A stretch of 64,000 nucleotides of DNA from the NCBI RefSeq assembly GCF_032062135.1, contig NC_092863.1, positions 19,073,536-19,137,535 of the forward strand, given 5' to 3'. The position numbers and the translations under genes are program-made. The notes beneath the pieces were generated by a model. The model searched no databases. It was given only the letters and a program-made list of their open reading frames with translations, and was not told the origin of the DNA. The stretch is from Pyxicephalus adspersus (Eukaryota; Chordata; Amphibia; Anura; Pyxicephalidae). Shown here in pieces: positions 63,367 through 64,000 of the stretch; position 1 is the stretch's first letter; each line of letters starts with the position of its first letter.

Positions 63367-64000
63367 TGTCTTAGTAATAAAGTTGGCAGCTCTAATATTT
63401 GCATCCAAACATTCTCATGTTAACTTTAATCTGCATCTTGGGATAATTTGAATGAGGGAATACCTGTAAAAGAAAACTGTACACACTCACCTATACTGCA
63501 GCTTGTGCCACTGATCTGTGCTGAATATATTTCTGCTAAAGTTTGCACTGAAACCAACATCCGGAGTGTCGGTCTCATGGGTCCCCTATATCTGTCACCG
63601 ATCCTCCCTCTGACCCGCATTATTCCAGGATACATTGGTGATGTGGGGAGCAGCTGGAGGAACAATCTGAGTGGGGGACTCCGGAGGCCAACACTCCCAA
63701 AAGTGCTGGTTTCAGTGAGGAATTTAGCACTGTGGGCAATAAGAACGCTGATTATGTACTGTATTGGTTTACCAGGTAAGACAAGGTAAGATTAAAGCAA
63801 TAAAGGCTCTATAGTTTTATCAGCGCCTCTACAAAATCTTTTCAGGGGCAATGAGAGATACTAAAAATGTCCCATAAGTGGCACTGAGCAGCTACTTACC
63901 TCCCTCTATACATTAGAAGCAATAAGGAATACTGTATGGGAAGATTTTGGTTAAAGTAAACAGTGACAGGGTCTCTTTAAACTCTTATCCCTAAAGCTGC
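63367..64000 (+). other. UBE2Z first intron, unidentified sequence
   Basis: A GC-richer patch at 63540-63780 has an open frame on each strand, but nothing matches a UBE2Z exon or a repeat family I know. Confidence 0.5.

Noticed and set aside
63448..63789. 113-residue frame as a UBE2Z exon
   Set aside because: It has no resemblance to the UBC domain and lacks convincing flanking splice sites.

Overview
The window looks like vertebrate, most likely anuran amphibian, nuclear DNA. It is AT-rich, has large introns and (TA)n tracts, and is dense in frog-type repeats: CR1 and L1-like LINE remnants, L2/MIR-like 3' tails, hAT-, PIF/Harbinger- and TTAA-type MITEs, and a decayed mariner. Species cannot be fixed from the sequence. 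A 342-base N gap (29541-29882) marks an assembly break.

Three host genes are supported. (1) A two-pore-domain K+ channel of the TASK group runs on the minus strand from a GC-rich 5' leader exon (about 33784-34157), through a first coding exon (CDS 30792-31074), to a terminal coding exon (3382-4298). The joined CDS is 1200 nt, 399 residues. Residue comparison points to KCNK15 (TASK-5), and the coding intron of about 26.5 kb splits the first pore motif. (2) The 3' end of an unrecognised gene on the plus strand has three phase-compatible exons (57614-57748, 58924-59001, 59138-59147 stop). Two weaker upstream exons (55185-55344, 48698-48748) join in the same frame. (3) The first coding exon of UBE2Z lies at 61061-61251 on the plus strand in a CpG-rich promoter; its next exon is not in the window.

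Layout: 1-3380 is intergenic DNA downstream of the channel gene with two MITEs. 3382-34160 is the channel gene, its intron filled with a 5'-truncated L1-like insert with intact target duplications, a CR1 remnant, hAT and TTAA elements and palindromic MITEs. 34200-48690 is a repeat-rich interval with tandemly duplicated L2-like tails, more MITEs, a Tc1-like fragment, a mariner remnant and a possible LTR-like block. 48700-59300 holds the unknown gene. 59300-64000 holds the UBE2Z promoter and exon 1, then a nest of Harbinger-like and hAT MITEs in its first intron.

The main points of interest are a TASK-5-like channel that keeps the residues expected of a working TASK channel, the unidentified gene beside UBE2Z, a 154-bp palindrome with one mismatch inside the channel intron, a datable hAT-into-Harbinger nesting event, a retroposed transcript tail, and a short shared core motif that recurs in unrelated contexts. 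No bacterial-type system, CRISPR array or recognisable tRNA/rRNA gene was seen.
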